A stretch of DNA of 64,000 bases from Streptomyces rubradiris (lineage in GTDB: Bacteria > Actinomycetota > Actinomycetes > Streptomycetales > Streptomycetaceae), in the NCBI RefSeq assembly GCF_016860525.1, contig NZ_BNEA01000015.1, positions 3,100,001 through 3,164,000 of the forward strand, given 5' to 3'. Positions 8,229 to 17,867 of this stretch are shown piece after piece. The notes under the pieces are model-generated. The model was not told the origin of the DNA. It ran no database searches and saw nothing but the letters and a program-made list of their open reading frames with translations. The position numbers and the translations under genes were made by a program. Position 1 is the stretch's first letter. Each line of letters starts with the position of its first letter.

Positions 8229-8469
8229 TCAGGCGGACGCGGCGAGGAGCCGCAGCGCCTCCTCGGACGCCGAGCCCGGTTCGGCGCCGAGGACGACCAG
8301 ACGCTGCCCCGGGTCGGCCGGAAGGTCCATGACCTCCTCGCCCAGGGTGCTCCCGGCGCAGTCCCGGTACCTGGCGGCGGGCACCCAGCGGGCGCAGCCC
8401 CACGTCCCGCGGCCGGAGCCGGTGCCGGCGGGAGGGCAGGAAGGCGCCCGGTTCCGAGGCGCGTCGCAT
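8229..8469 (-). pseudogene. Collapsed XRE/MmyB-like regulator gene (N- and C-terminal remnants only)
   Basis: On the minus strand from ATG 8469 one frame encodes a recognisable regulator N-terminus: AFLPSRRHRLRPRDVGL and RRQVPGLRRE, closely matching LSEFLRSRRARLKPEDVGL and RRVPGLRREE of the intact XRE regulator at 33645-34556. Around 8350 the similarity jumps to another frame, which gives EVMDLPADPGQRLVVLGAEP and then EEALRLLAASA, the C-terminal end of the same family (compare YHAEPGSPTAESLRLLAS). The helix-turn-helix and the central sensor part, about 200 residues, are missing. The gene has therefore lost its middle by deletion and is frame-shifted. This is an inference from eye alignment to the in-window homologue. 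Confidence 0.65.
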
Positions 8470-8641
8470 ACCGTCACGCCGCATACACCCACTGTGCGGC
8501 ACTCGGTCACCCTGCTCCCCGGCGACCCGCCTGACCGGCCCCGCCCGCCCCGCCGCGCCGGAGCGGCCGGACACCCCTGTTGCCCCACCGGGCCGGCCGG
8601 GCCGGACACCCCGGATGCCGAAGGGTCCCGGAAGCCGAAGA

Positions 8642-8677
8642 CCCGGGGCCCCGCACGCCGTTGTGCGGGGCCCCGGG
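8642..8677 (-). terminator. Strong hairpin terminator of pckG
   Basis: A perfect 15-bp GC-rich stem (8642-8656 with 8663-8677) and a 6-base loop, about 80 bases past the pckG stop codon on the minus strand. Confidence 0.65.
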
Positions 8678-8758
8678 CGGGTGGTCACCGCGGCCGGTCG
8701 TGACGATCGCTGGTCAGGGCACATCCGGACCGGCCGCGGAGTCTTGCGGGTACGGGGC

Positions 8759-10582
8759 TCAGCCCAGGCGGTCCAGCAGCGCGTGGTACTGGTCCCACAG
8801 CTCCTTCGGGGTGTGGTCGCCGAAGGTGTTCAGGTGCTCGGGGACCAGGGCGGCCTCCTCGCGCCAGACGTCCTTGTCCACGGTGAGCAGGAAGTCCAGG
8901 TCGGACTCGGGCAGTTCGAGCCCGTCGGTGTCCAGCGCCCCCTTGGCCGGCAGGATGCCGATCGGGGTCTCGACGCCCTCGGCCTTGCCCTCCAGCCGCT
9001 CCACGATCCACTTCAGGACACGGGAGTTCTCGCCGAAGCCCGGCCAGACGAACCGGCCCTCGTCGTCCTTGCGGAACCAGTTGACGTAGTAGATCTTCGG
9101 CAGCTTGGACTGGTCCTTGTCCTTGGCCACGTCGATCCAGTGGGCCATGTAGTCGCCCATGTTGTAGCCGCAGAACGGGAGCATGGCGAACGGGTCGCGG
9201 CGCAGCTCGCCGACCTTGCCCTCGGCCGCCGCGGTCTTCTCGGAGGCCACGTTGGCGCCGAGGAAGACGCCGTGGTTCCAGTCGAAGGACTCCGTCACCA
9301 GCGGCACGGCCGTGGCCCGCCGGCCGCCGAACAGGATCGCCGAGATCGGCACGCCCTTGGGGTCCTCCCACTCGGGCGCGATGATCGGGCACTGCGAGGC
9401 CGGCACGGTGAAGCGGGCGTTGGGGTGGGCGGCCGGGGTGTCGGACTCCGGCGTCCAGTCGTTGCCCTTCCAGTCGGTCAGGTGGGCCGGGGGCTCCTCG
9501 GTCATGCCCTCCCACCACACGTCGCCGTCGTCGGTGAGCGCGACGTTGGTGAAGACCGCGTTGCCCCACAGGGTCTTCATCGCGTTGGCGTTGGTGTGCT
9601 CGCCGGTGCCGGGCGCGACACCGAAGAAGCCCGCCTCGGGGTTGATCGCGTACAGGCGGCCGTCCTCGCCGAACCGCATCCAGGCGATGTCGTCGCCGAC
9701 GGTCTCCACCGTCCAGCCGGAGATCGTGGGCTCCAGCATGGCGAGGTTGGTCTTGCCGCAGGCGGAGGGGAAGGCGGCGGCGACGTACTTGGCCTCACCC
9801 TGCGGCGGGGTCAGCTTCAGGATCAGCATGTGCTCGGCCAGCCAGCCCTCGTCACGCGCCATGACCGAGGCGATACGCAGCGCGTAGCACTTCTTGCCGA
9901 GCAGGGCGTTGCCGCCGTAGCCGGAGCCGTAGGACCAGATCTCGCGGGTCTCGGGGAAGTGCGAGATGTACTTGGTCTGGTTGCAGGGCCAGGGGACGTC
10001 CTCCTGGCCCGGCTCCAGCGGGGCGCCCAGCGTGTGAACGGCCTTGACGAAGAAGCCCTCTTCGCCCAGTTCGTCCAGGACGGCCTGGCCCATGCGCGTC
10101 ATCGTGCGCATGGAGACGGCCACGTACGCGGAGTCGGTGATCTCCACGCCCAGCGCGGACAGCGGGGAGCCGAGCGGGCCCATGCAGAACGGGACGACGT
10201 ACATCGTGCGCCCCCGCATGGAGCCGCGGAACAGGCCCTGGTCGCCGGTGAAGATCTCCCGCATCTCGGCGGGGGCCTTCCAGTGGTTGGTCGGGCCCGC
10301 GTCCTCCTCCTTCTCGGAGCAGATGAAGGTCCGGTCCTCGACCCGCGCGACGTCGGTCGGGTCCGAGGCGGCGTAGTAGGAGTGCGGGCGCTTGACCGGA
10401 TCCAGCTTCTTGAACGTTCCCCTGGCGACCAGTTCCTCGCACAGCCGCTCGTATTCGGCCTCGGAGCCGTCGCACCAGACCACCCTGTCCGGCTGGGTCA
10501 GTTCGGCGATCTCGTTGACCCACGAGATCAGTTCCCGGTGGTTGGTGGGGACGACGGTGGGAGCCGCGTTGTCGCGCGCCAC
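8759..10582 (-). CDS. pckG: Phosphoenolpyruvate carboxykinase (GTP)
   Basis: A 607-residue cytoplasmic enzyme interconverting oxaloacetate + GTP and phosphoenolpyruvate + GDP + CO2, at the gluconeogenic/anaplerotic branch point. GTP-class signatures are clear: the P-loop with the reactive cysteine in [12 protein letters not shown], the manganese and PEP region [13 protein letters not shown], and the nucleotide segment GDDIAWMRF. Length is normal for the GTP-dependent class and different from the ATP class. GTG at 10582 follows TTAGGAGCAATC. The gene is monocistronic, divergent from the hemolysin III gene, and ends before a 15-bp hairpin. Confidence 0.97.
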   Translation of the reverse strand: MARDNAAPTVVPTNHRELISWVNEIAELTQPDRVVWCDGSEAEYERLCEELVARGTFKKLDPVKRPHSYYAASDPTDVARVEDRTFICSEKEEDAGPTNHWKAPAEMREIFTGDQGLFRGSMRGRTMYVVPFCMGPLGSPLSALGVEITDSAYVAVSMRTMTRMGQAVLDELGEEGFFVKAVHTLGAPLEPGQEDVPWPCNQTKYISHFPETREIWSYGSGYGGNALLGKKCYALRIASVMARDEGWLAEHMLILKLTPPQGEAKYVAAAFPSACGKTNLAMLEPTISGWTVETVGDDIAWMRFGEDGRLYAINPEAGFFGVAPGTGEHTNANAMKTLWGNAVFTNVALTDDGDVWWEGMTEEPPAHLTDWKGNDWTPESDTPAAHPNARFTVPASQCPIIAPEWEDPKGVPISAILFGGRRATAVPLVTESFDWNHGVFLGANVASEKTAAAEGKVGELRRDPFAMLPFCGYNMGDYMAHWIDVAKDKDQSKLPKIYYVNWFRKDDEGRFVWPGFGENSRVLKWIVERLEGKAEGVETPIGILPAKGALDTDGLELPESDLDFLLTVDKDVWREEAALVPEHLNTFGDHTPKELWDQYHALLDRLG

Positions 10583-10862
10583 GATTGCTCCTAAGTGAGG
10601 GTTTTCAGGTGTGTTCGCCCCGTGGGGGCCGCGACCCGGACGCTTCGTAGCCGCTCATCCGGTGCCGACCGCACTCATTTGATCATCCGAGTCTAGTGCC
10701 CATCTGTCCAGAGGGCATCACAAGTGAGCGGCGTGAGGAATCCCACGATGTCCAGGTTGTTTTGCGTCCACGTTGGGTTCAGCTGAAGGACTTTTTGCCA
10801 AGCGCGCGAGAGTGACGTGGATGCGCGCGCATTGACGGTCGGCTTACGGAGGCGTCGGTACC

Positions 10863-11585
10863 ATGCCCCGCATGACTGCGTCCGTCCCCGACGCGCCCAC
10901 GGACACGCCGGCCGCCGGCCGCGGTCCCGTCGCGCTTTCCCTGCCGCATCCGGTCAAGCCCCGCCTCCGCGGCTGGCTGCACCTCGGCATGTTCCCGGCC
11001 GTACTCATCGCGGGCCTCGTGCTCACCGCCCTCGCCGACTCGACCAGAGGCCGCATAGCCTGCGGCATCTACGTCCTGACGGCGTGTCTGCTCTTCGGCG
11101 TCAGCGCGCTGTACCACCGGGGCAACTGGAGCCCCCGCATGGACGGCGTGCTGCGCCGCCTGGATCACGCCAACATCTTCCTGATCATCGCGGGCACCTA
11201 CACCCCGCTGACCCTGCTGCTCCTGCCCGGCGGGAAGGGCCGCTGGCTGCTGTGGGGCATCTGGGCCGCCGCCGCGGCCGGCATCGTCTTCCGCGTCTTC
11301 TGGGTCGGCGCCCCTCGCTGGCTGTACACGCCCTGCTACATCGCGATGGGCTGGGCGGCCGTGTTCTTCCTGCCCGACTTCCTGCGCGCCGGCGGCATCG
11401 CCGTCCTGGTCCTGGTGGTGGTCGGCGGCCTGCTGTACAGCGCCGGCGGCGTGATCTACGGCATCAAGCGCCCGAACCCGTCACCGCGCTGGTTCGGCTT
11501 CCACGAGGTCTTCCACTCCCTCACCCTCGCCGCGTTCGTCGTGCACTACGTCGGCATCTCGCTGGTCGCCTACCAGCACGCGTAA
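10863..11585 (+). CDS. Hemolysin III / PAQR family membrane protein
   Basis: A 240-residue integral membrane protein with seven hydrophobic helices. PAQR/HlyIII signatures are the conserved SALYHRGNW, LDHANIFLIIAGTYTP and the C-terminal GFHEVFHSL, whose Ser, Asp and His residues form the predicted metal site. The family includes TrhA-type proteins that affect membrane fluidity; haemolysis is not implied here. Two starts are possible: ATG 10863 with a GGAGGC box, or ATG 10872, which lies 7 bases after TACCAT and could be leaderless. I give the longer form. Confidence 0.88.
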   Translation: MPRMTASVPDAPTDTPAAGRGPVALSLPHPVKPRLRGWLHLGMFPAVLIAGLVLTALADSTRGRIACGIYVLTACLLFGVSALYHRGNWSPRMDGVLRRLDHANIFLIIAGTYTPLTLLLLPGGKGRWLLWGIWAAAAAGIVFRVFWVGAPRWLYTPCYIAMGWAAVFFLPDFLRAGGIAVLVLVVVGGLLYSAGGVIYGIKRPNPSPRWFGFHEVFHSLTLAAFVVHYVGISLVAYQHA

Positions 11586-11644
11586 GCCGCCCCCTGGAGA
11601 AAAACCGCAGAGGTCCGCGCGGGGTCCCGTGCGATGCTGGCCGG

Positions 11645-12379
11645 GTGAACGCAACCGAGATCCACGTCGAAGTCGACCCCGCGCTCCATCTGTTCGTACC
11701 GGCCGCCCGCCGGCACGGGGCCACGGCGCTGGCCACGGACGGCGTCTCGACGCTCGGCCACGTCATCGAGTCCCTCGGCATCCCGCTCACCGAGGTCGGC
11801 GCCCTGATCGTGGACGGCCGCCCGGTCCTGCCCGGGCACGTCCCGGGCGCGGCCGAGCGGGTCGTCGTCCGCCCGGTGGAGCGCCCCCAGCGGGTGCCGG
11901 GCGCGCCGCTGCGCTTCCTCCTCGACGTCCATCTCGGCACGCTCGCCCGCCGACTGCGGCTGCTCGGCGTGGACACGGCGTACGAGTCGACGGACATCGG
12001 CGACCCGGCGCTCGCCGCCCGCTCGGCGGCCGAGAAGCGGGTGATGCTCAGCCGCGACCGGGGCCTGCTGCGCCGCCGGGAGCTGTGGGCCGGCGCGTTC
12101 GTCTACAGCACCCGCCCCGACGACCAGCTCGACGACATCCTGGACCGCTTCGACCCCGGGCTGCGGCCCTGGACCCGCTGCACCGCGTGCAACGGCCTGC
12201 TGCGGGAAGCCGCCAAGGACGAGGTCGCCGACCAGCTCAAGGGCGGCACCCGGCGCACCTACGACGTGTTCGCCCAGTGCGCGGAGTGCGGTCGCGCGTA
12301 CTGGAAAGGCGCGCACCACGATCAGCTGGAGGCCATCGTGGAACGCGCCCTGAACCGGCGCGGAGCCGTACGAAGCTGA
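11645..12379 (+). CDS. Mut7-C RNase domain protein with N-terminal ubiquitin-like segment
   Basis: A 244-residue protein. Residues 1-80 resemble a small beta-grasp (ThiS/ubiquitin-like) region (LTEVGALIVDGRPVLPGHV). The rest is a Mut7-C PIN-fold RNase domain: RFLLDVHLGTLARRLRLLG with the first acidic residue, then LSRDRGLLRRREL, and a zinc ribbon with cysteine pairs CTAC and CAEC. Such proteins are predicted to degrade RNA; the biological target is unknown. GTG 11645 is taken as start because it opens the beta-grasp segment. The 3' end carries a 28-bp direct duplication (12361-12388 and 12396-12423) spanning the stop codon. Confidence 0.85.
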   Translation: MNATEIHVEVDPALHLFVPAARRHGATALATDGVSTLGHVIESLGIPLTEVGALIVDGRPVLPGHVPGAAERVVVRPVERPQRVPGAPLRFLLDVHLGTLARRLRLLGVDTAYESTDIGDPALAARSAAEKRVMLSRDRGLLRRRELWAGAFVYSTRPDDQLDDILDRFDPGLRPWTRCTACNGLLREAAKDEVADQLKGGTRRTYDVFAQCAECGRAYWKGAHHDQLEAIVERALNRRGAVRS

Positions 12380-12423
12380 CGCCCGCTCAGCCCGGCGGAA
12401 CCGTACGACGCCGACGCCCGCTC
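12361..12423. repeat. 28-bp imperfect direct repeat over the Mut7-C stop codon
   Basis: Copies at 12361-12388 and 12396-12423 differ at a few positions. The first contains the functional TGA stop, which reads CGA in the second copy. It is probably a local duplication of the 3' end. Confidence 0.6.
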
Positions 12424-12436
12424 GCCCGCGCGGGGT

Positions 12437-14461
12437 TCAGGCCAGCTTCGCCCGCAGCGCCTCCGGGTCGGTCACCGGCAGGTCGCAGACGAAGCCCCGG
12501 CAGACGTACGCGGCCGGGGCGCCGTCGATGAGGGTGCGGCCGGCCAGCAGCGGGAACTCGTCGCCCTCCGGGGTGCCGCAGGCGACGACGGCCCCCGGGG
12601 CGGCGCCCAGCAGGGCCGTACGGTGCAGGGCGGCCGTCCGCTCGTCGTCCGGGCCGGGTCCCACGACGGCCACCTCGCGCGGCCCGTCGAGCAGTGCCTC
12701 GGCGACGGCCAGCCCCCACCCGATGAACCGCGGCACCCGCGGCCCGAGGGTCTTCACGACCCCCAGCGCCCGCTCGGCGGCCACCCGGTGGGCCTCGGAA
12801 CCGGTGTGGGCGGCATAGCCGAGCAGGGCCCCGGCCGCGGCGGTCCAGCCGGAGGGGGCGGCGTTGTCGGTGGGGTCCTGGGGGCGGCGGATCAGTCGCT
12901 CGGCGTCGGAGGCGGTGTCGAACAGGGCGCCGGTGTCCGGGTCGGTGAACCGGGCCAGGACCTGGTCGAGCAGCAGTCCGGCGAAGTCGAGCCAGACGCC
13001 CTCGCCGGTGACCGACGCGAGCGCCAGGAAGCCCTCGGCCACATCACCGTAGTCCTCCAGCACGCCCGCGTTGGGGCCGACCCGGCCGTCCTTGCTGGTG
13101 CGCGCGAGCCGGGCGTGCTCGTCCAGGTGGACGCGGACGAGCAGGTCGGCGGCGCCGAGCGCGGCCTCGACCAGGTCGGGCCGGCCGAAGTAGGCGCCGG
13201 TCTCGGCGAGCGCGGCGACGGCGAGCCCGTTCCAGGCGGCGACGACCTTGTCGTCCCGGCCGGGGGCGGGCCGCCGGGCACGGTCGTCGAACAGCCGGCG
13301 CCGGACGGACGCGATCTTCTCCGCGTCGAACACGCCCTCCGTCTGCGGGAGCCGCAGCACCGACTGGCCGTGCTCGAACGTGCCCTCCTCGGTCACGCCG
13401 AAGTACTGGGCGGCGAGCTCGGCGTCGTCACCGAGGGCGTCGCGCAGCCGCGCGGGCGTCCACACGTAGTACGCCCCCTCCACGTGCCGTCCGGTGCCGT
13501 CGTCGCTGTCGGCGTCGAGGGCGGAGGCGAACCCGCCTTCGGGCGTGCGCAGCTCGCGGACGAGGAAGTCGGCGGTCTCCAGCGCGACCCGCCGGGCGAG
13601 GTCCGAACCGGTGGCCCGCCACAGATGGGCGTAGACCCGGCACAGCAGGGCGTTGTCGTAGAGCATTTTCTCGAAGTGCGGCACGATCCAGTCGCGGTCG
13701 ACGGAGTACCGGGCGAACCCGCCGCCGAGCTGGTCGTAGATCCCGCCCCGCGCCATCCGCTCGCAGGTGTCCACGGCCATCTGCAACGCGCCCTCGGCGC
13801 CCGTGCGGGCGTGGTGGCGCAGCAGGAACTCCAGCACCATGGACGGCGGGAACTTGGGCGCGCCGCCGAATCCGCCGCGCTGCGGGTCGTACTCGCGGGT
13901 GAGGCCGAGCAGGGCCTGGGCCAGCTCCTGCTCCCCGGGCGCCTCGGCGGCCTGCCGGACGATCTCCCGCTGGGCGAGATCCCGGACGATCTTCCCGGCG
14001 ACCTCGCTGACCTCGTCGTGCCGGGTGGTCCAGGCCTGCTGGACGCCCTCCAGCACCTGCCGGAAGGAGGGCATGCCGTGGCGCGGGGCGGGTGGGTAGT
14101 AGGTGCCGAAGTAGAAGGGTTCGGCGTCGGGGGTGAGGAACACGGTCATGGGCCAGCCGCCGTGCCCGGTCGCCGCCTGTACCGCCTCCATGTACACCGC
14201 GTCCACGTCCGGCCGCTCCTCGCGGTCGACCTTGACGCTGACGAAGTGGTCGTTGAGGTAGTCGGCGGTGGCCTGGTCCTCGAAGGACTCGTGGGCCATG
14301 ACGTGGCACCAGTGACAACTGCTGTACCCGACGCTCAGCAGGACGGGTTTGTTCGTCCGGCGGGCCTCGGCGAAGGCCTCGGCCGACCACGGCCACCAGT
14401 CGACGGGGTTGTCGGCGTGCTGGAGCAGATACGGGGACGTCTCATGGGCCAGTCGGTTCAC
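12437..14461 (-). CDS. Thioredoxin-domain DUF255 protein (YyaL / SPATA20 family)
   Basis: A 674-residue protein. The N-terminus [20 protein letters not shown] and the thioredoxin-like segment with Cys49-X2-Cys52 ([13 protein letters not shown]) are diagnostic of the DUF255/YyaL family. The remainder is an (alpha/alpha)6-barrel-like region resembling N-acylglucosamine epimerases or glycosyl hydrolases ([20 protein letters not shown]). The family is near universal but its reaction is unknown. GTG 14461 follows GGGAGAG and begins the conserved block; the frame to 14503 adds only basic residues. It is convergent with the Mut7-C gene. Confidence 0.92.
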   Translation of the reverse strand: MNRLAHETSPYLLQHADNPVDWWPWSAEAFAEARRTNKPVLLSVGYSSCHWCHVMAHESFEDQATADYLNDHFVSVKVDREERPDVDAVYMEAVQAATGHGGWPMTVFLTPDAEPFYFGTYYPPAPRHGMPSFRQVLEGVQQAWTTRHDEVSEVAGKIVRDLAQREIVRQAAEAPGEQELAQALLGLTREYDPQRGGFGGAPKFPPSMVLEFLLRHHARTGAEGALQMAVDTCERMARGGIYDQLGGGFARYSVDRDWIVPHFEKMLYDNALLCRVYAHLWRATGSDLARRVALETADFLVRELRTPEGGFASALDADSDDGTGRHVEGAYYVWTPARLRDALGDDAELAAQYFGVTEEGTFEHGQSVLRLPQTEGVFDAEKIASVRRRLFDDRARRPAPGRDDKVVAAWNGLAVAALAETGAYFGRPDLVEAALGAADLLVRVHLDEHARLARTSKDGRVGPNAGVLEDYGDVAEGFLALASVTGEGVWLDFAGLLLDQVLARFTDPDTGALFDTASDAERLIRRPQDPTDNAAPSGWTAAAGALLGYAAHTGSEAHRVAAERALGVVKTLGPRVPRFIGWGLAVAEALLDGPREVAVVGPGPDDERTAALHRTALLGAAPGAVVACGTPEGDEFPLLAGRTLIDGAPAAYVCRGFVCDLPVTDPEALRAKLA

Positions 14462-14590
14462 CGTTCCACTCTCCCACGGGCTCCGGCGGCGCGTGGCGCC
14501 CACGGCGACCGGCGCGCGGGGAGGACCGGACCGCCACGGCCGTGCGTCGGCGGTGTGGCGGTGCCGGTGTGGCGGTGAGCCCGGCCGGCC

Positions 14591-14833
14591 CTACTGTGCC
14601 GGGGAGCCGGCCTGCTTCCCGGCCGGCTCCGCCCCGGTGTCCGGGGCCTCCTTGAAGTCGACCTTCTGCATGTGCTTGCTCATCGACTTCATCAGGCCCC
14701 AGACGGCCACGGCCATCACCGCGAAGACGATGAAACCGAGGACACCGGGGGTGACCTTGTTCTGGTCCACCTCCTTGGCGAGGGGGACCAGGTGCGTCAT
14801 TGCGAGGCTCACGCTTGCGCTCATGTCAGGCAT
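14591..14833 (-). CDS. Small single-pass membrane protein next to mca
   Basis: An 80-residue protein with one transmembrane helix (VTPGVLGFIVFAVMAVAVWGL) followed by a charged cytoplasmic-type tail ending in a Pro/Gly/Ala-rich stretch. Its ATG at 14833 overlaps the last codons of mca (stop ending at 14826) by 8 bases, so the two are translationally coupled; ATG 14824 is the alternative start. Small proteins of this kind follow mca in Streptomyces. No function is known. Confidence 0.8.
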   Translation of the reverse strand: MPDMSASVSLAMTHLVPLAKEVDQNKVTPGVLGFIVFAVMAVAVWGLMKSMSKHMQKVDFKEAPDTGAEPAGKQAGSPAQ

Positions 14834-15707
14834 TGTCCCGGATGCCCGCGAAGAGGTCGTCCTCGGGGAGGGAGGTATCGACCAGAGACTTCGCGAGCTC
14901 GTACTCCTCGGTGGGCCAGACCTCCTTCTGGAGCTCCAGCGGCACCTTGAACCAGCCGCCGTCCGGGTCGATCTGCGTGGCGTGCGCGATCAGCGCCTTG
15001 TCACGGATCTCGAAGAAGTCCGCGCACGGAACGTGCGTGGTCAGCGTGCGCTCGGTGCGCTCCATCTCGTCCCAGCGCTTGAGCCAGTCCCCGTACGGCG
15101 ACTCCAGGCCGCGGTCGAGCATGGCCTGGTGCAGGGCCTCGGTGCGGGGGCGGTTGAAGCCCTGGTTGTAGTACAGCTTCAACGGCTGGTGGGCGGGCCC
15201 GTACTCGTCCTCGGGGTACTTCGCGGTGTCCGCCGCGCCCTCGAACGCCACCATGGAGATCTTGTGGGTCATGATGTGGTCGGGGTGCGGGTAGCCGCCG
15301 TTCTCGTCGTAGGTGGTGATCACCTGCGGGCGGAAGGAACGGATCTTCCGCACCAGCTCGCCGGCCGCCTTGTCGACGTCCTCCAGGGCGAAGCAGCCCT
15401 CGGGCAGCGGCGGCAGCGGGTCGCCCTCCGGCAGCCCGGAGTCCACGAACCCCAGCCACTCCTGCTTGACGCCGAGGATCTCGCGGGCCTCGTCCATCTC
15501 CTTCTTGCGCACCTCGTGGATGTGCTCCTCGATGTACGCGTCACCCTGCAGCTTGGGGTTGAGGATGGAACCGCGCTCTCCGCCGGTGCACGTCACCACC
15601 AGCACGTCCACCCCCTCGGACACGTACTTCGCCATGGTGGCCGCGCCCTTGCTCGACTCGTCGTCGGGGTGCGCGTGAACGGCCATCAGTCGCAACTGAT
15701 CAGTCAA
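14826..15707 (-). CDS. mca: Mycothiol S-conjugate amidase
   Basis: A 293-residue zinc amidase of the LmbE/PIG-L fold that cleaves mycothiol conjugates of toxins and antibiotics into a mercapturic acid and GlcN-Ins, part of actinobacterial thiol detoxification. The zinc motif AHPDDE (His13, Asp16) and the second site YPHPDH (His144) are intact, and Lys20 in DDESSKG fits Mca rather than the paralogue MshB. Start is TTG 15707 after a GAGGA element; ATG 15686 is the fallback but would remove the first strand. It forms a coupled pair with the 80-residue membrane protein and is divergent from DUF4307, the usual actinobacterial arrangement. Confidence 0.95.
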   Translation of the reverse strand: MTDQLRLMAVHAHPDDESSKGAATMAKYVSEGVDVLVVTCTGGERGSILNPKLQGDAYIEEHIHEVRKKEMDEAREILGVKQEWLGFVDSGLPEGDPLPPLPEGCFALEDVDKAAGELVRKIRSFRPQVITTYDENGGYPHPDHIMTHKISMVAFEGAADTAKYPEDEYGPAHQPLKLYYNQGFNRPRTEALHQAMLDRGLESPYGDWLKRWDEMERTERTLTTHVPCADFFEIRDKALIAHATQIDPDGGWFKVPLELQKEVWPTEEYELAKSLVDTSLPEDDLFAGIRDNA

Positions 15708-15763
15708 GACTCAATCCTCGGTAACTCGGCGCCCCCGTGGCTCCGGGCGCAGTCGGCGGCTTC

Positions 15764-15769
15764 TATAGT
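15764..15769 (+). promoter_or_regulatory. -10 box for the DUF4307 gene
   Basis: TATAGT, a good TANNNT match, lies 42 bases before ATG 15811, leaving a short leader that contains the GGAGAGGA ribosome site. No clear -35 hexamer is seen. Confidence 0.45.
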
Positions 15770-15810
15770 GACTCAATCGGGGGGCGAATAATTCCGCGGA
15801 GAGGACGATC

Positions 15811-16209
15811 ATGAGTACCGCGAGCACGCGGCTGCCCGAGGGCCGCTACGGCCGCTCCTCGGACGAGCGCGCCGACCGCAAGCTCAGGATCGCCGCCTCG
15901 GTGCTGGGGGCGGCCCTGCTGGCCCTGGTCGGCTACTTCGCCTACCACTACGTGGCGCGGAGCGAGATCAGCGCCCAGGTCATCACCTTCCAGGCGTCCG
16001 ACGACAAGGTGAAGGTCCACCTGGAGGTCCACAAGGACGCCGGCACGTCCGGCTACTGCACCGTGCGGTCCCAGTCGGAGGACGGCGCCGAGGTGGGCCG
16101 GGCCGACTTCCGGTTCTCCGGGCCGGACACGCGCATCGACAAGGTCGTCACGCTCCGTACGACCGCCCAGGGGACGACGGCCGAGCTGCTGGGCTGCCAC
16201 GCCGACTGA
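15811..16209 (+). CDS. DUF4307 membrane-anchored protein
   Basis: A 132-residue protein: a cytoplasmic N-terminus (LPEGRYGRSSDERADRKL), one transmembrane helix (IAASVLGAALLALVGYFAYHY) and an extracellular beta-rich domain with two cysteines (GYCTV and LGCHAD) that may pair. This is the DUF4307 family, found in actinobacteria beside mca and greA exactly as here. GGAGAGGA precedes the ATG. Function unknown. Confidence 0.9.
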   Translation: MSTASTRLPEGRYGRSSDERADRKLRIAASVLGAALLALVGYFAYHYVARSEISAQVITFQASDDKVKVHLEVHKDAGTSGYCTVRSQSEDGAEVGRADFRFSGPDTRIDKVVTLRTTAQGTTAELLGCHAD

Positions 16210-16403
16210 CGGCCGACCGGCGGACACTCCCCGGCGCCACCCGGAATACGCGGCTCCTGACCTGCGTTGACGAGATTTACACGGCTTATGTCCTCCCCCT
16301 TTCGCCCATGAATTGTTAGGCTCGTGGTTTCGCCCATCCATGAGGGAACATTCTTCTGGGTAGGGCGATGCTTTGTATTCCCAGTACCGACGAGGAGCAC
16401 CCT

Positions 16404-16901
16404 GTGACCCAGACCAGCGAGAACGTCACCTGGCTGACCCAGGAGGCGTACAACAAGCTCAAGGACGAGCTTGAGTACCTTACTGGTCCTGCGCGCACGG
16501 AGATCGCCGCCAAGATCGCGGCTGCGCGTGAGGAGGGCGACCTGCGCGAGAACGGCGGGTACCACGCGGCCAAGGAGGAGCAGGGCAAGCAGGAGCTGCG
16601 CGTGCGCCAGCTGACCCAGCTCCTCGAGAACGCCAAGGTCGGCGAGCCGCCGGCCGCGAACGGTGCCGTCGCCCCGGGCATGGTCGTCACGATCGCCTTC
16701 GACGGTGACGAGGACGACACGCTGACGTTCCTGCTCGCCTCCCGCGAGTACGCGAGTGCCGACATCGAGACCTACTCCCCCCAGTCCCCGCTGGGCGGGG
16801 GCGTCATCGGCCACAAGGTCGGTGAGGACGCGGAGTACGAGCTGCCCAACGGCAAGAAGGCCTCCGTGCGGATTCTGAAGGCCGAGCCCTACACGGGCTG
16901 A
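16404..16901 (+). CDS. greA: Transcription elongation factor GreA
   Basis: A 165-residue factor that inserts its coiled coil into the RNA polymerase secondary channel and stimulates cleavage of backtracked RNA. The N-terminal coiled coil (WLTQEAYNKLKDELEYLTGP) has the tip acidic pair in REEGDLRENGGYHAAKEEQ, and the C-terminal FKBP-like domain ends with SPLGGGVIGHKVGED. The GTG start at 16404 follows GAGGAG; the frame upstream to 16368 is leader. It stands alone and is terminated by the hairpin at 16925. Confidence 0.97.
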   Translation: MTQTSENVTWLTQEAYNKLKDELEYLTGPARTEIAAKIAAAREEGDLRENGGYHAAKEEQGKQELRVRQLTQLLENAKVGEPPAANGAVAPGMVVTIAFDGDEDDTLTFLLASREYASADIETYSPQSPLGGGVIGHKVGEDAEYELPNGKKASVRILKAEPYTG

Positions 16902-16924
16902 CCCGGGCCCCTGGTCGGCTTCGG

Positions 16925-16955
16925 GCCCCCGGCGCCCTTCGGGATGGCCGGGGGC
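16925..16955 (+). terminator. Terminator of greA
   Basis: A 9-bp GC stem (16925-16933 with 16947-16955), a 13-base loop and a following TTTGT, 23 bases after the greA stop. It lies between convergent genes. Confidence 0.7.
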
Positions 16956-17009
16956 TTTGTCATGTGCGGGCCCGGGGAGCGGGGCCCGTGGCCGCCGCCG
17001 GGCAGGTGG

Positions 17010-17867
17010 TCAGGCGGTCGCGGAGCGGTACTTGCGTACCGCGAGGGTGCGGAAGACGACGACGATCAGGACCGAGTAGATCAGCGAGGCCCACACCGGG
17101 TGCTGCATCGGCCAGGCGCCCGAGGCGGACTGCCCGGGGTTGGCGAACAGCACGCGGGCCGCCTGCACGGTGGCGCTGAACGGGTTCCACTCGGCTATGT
17201 GGCGCAGCCAGGGCGTCATGTTGGCGGTGTCCACGAACGCGTTGGAGATGAAGGTGACCGGGAAGAGCCAGACGAGCCCGCCGGAGGTGGCCGCCTCCGG
17301 GGTGCGCACGCTCAGGCCGATCAGCGCGCCGATCCAGGTGAAGGCGTAGCCGAGCAGGAGCAGCAGTCCGAACGCGGCGAGGACGCGGCCGGGGTTCGTG
17401 CCGCCGTCGGAGCCGGTCCGCCAGCCGACCAGCAGCGCGACGATCGCGAGGACCAGCACCGTGAGCGCCGTCTGTACCAGGTCGGCGAGGGTGCGGCCGG
17501 TCAGCACCGCGCCGCGCGCCATGGGCAGGGAGCGGAAGCGGTCGATGAGCCCCTTGTGCATGTCGTCGGCGATGCCGGCGCCGGAGCCCGCGGTGGCGAA
17601 GGTGACGGTCTGCGCGAAGATGCCGGCCATCAGGAAGTTCTTGTAGTCGAGCGCGCTGGTGCTGGCGCCGATCTTCATGGAGCCGCCGAACACGTAGGTG
17701 AACAGCACCACGAACATGATCGGCTGGATCAGCCCGAAAATTAACATTTCAGGGATTCTGGACATGCGGATCAAGTTGCGCCGGGCAACGATCAGCGAGT
17801 CCCTGACGGACCGGCCGACGGCGTTGCCGGGTGCGGTGGCGGGCGCGGCCTCGGTGACGGCGCTCAT
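17010..17867 (-). CDS. ABC-2 type exporter permease (DrrB-like)
   Basis: A 285-residue permease with about six hydrophobic helices and the ABC2_membrane pattern seen in daunorubicin-resistance DrrB proteins: RRNLIRMSRIPEMLIFGLIQ, GIADDMHKGLIDRFRSLPMA and the late block VWLFPVTFISNAFV. Its ATG overlaps the ATPase stop (ATGA at 17864-17867), so the two are made together. It would form the membrane part of an efflux pump for lipophilic compounds or lipids; the substrate is unknown. Confidence 0.9.
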   Translation of the reverse strand: MSAVTEAAPATAPGNAVGRSVRDSLIVARRNLIRMSRIPEMLIFGLIQPIMFVVLFTYVFGGSMKIGASTSALDYKNFLMAGIFAQTVTFATAGSGAGIADDMHKGLIDRFRSLPMARGAVLTGRTLADLVQTALTVLVLAIVALLVGWRTGSDGGTNPGRVLAAFGLLLLLGYAFTWIGALIGLSVRTPEAATSGGLVWLFPVTFISNAFVDTANMTPWLRHIAEWNPFSATVQAARVLFANPGQSASGAWPMQHPVWASLIYSVLIVVVFRTLAVRKYRSATA

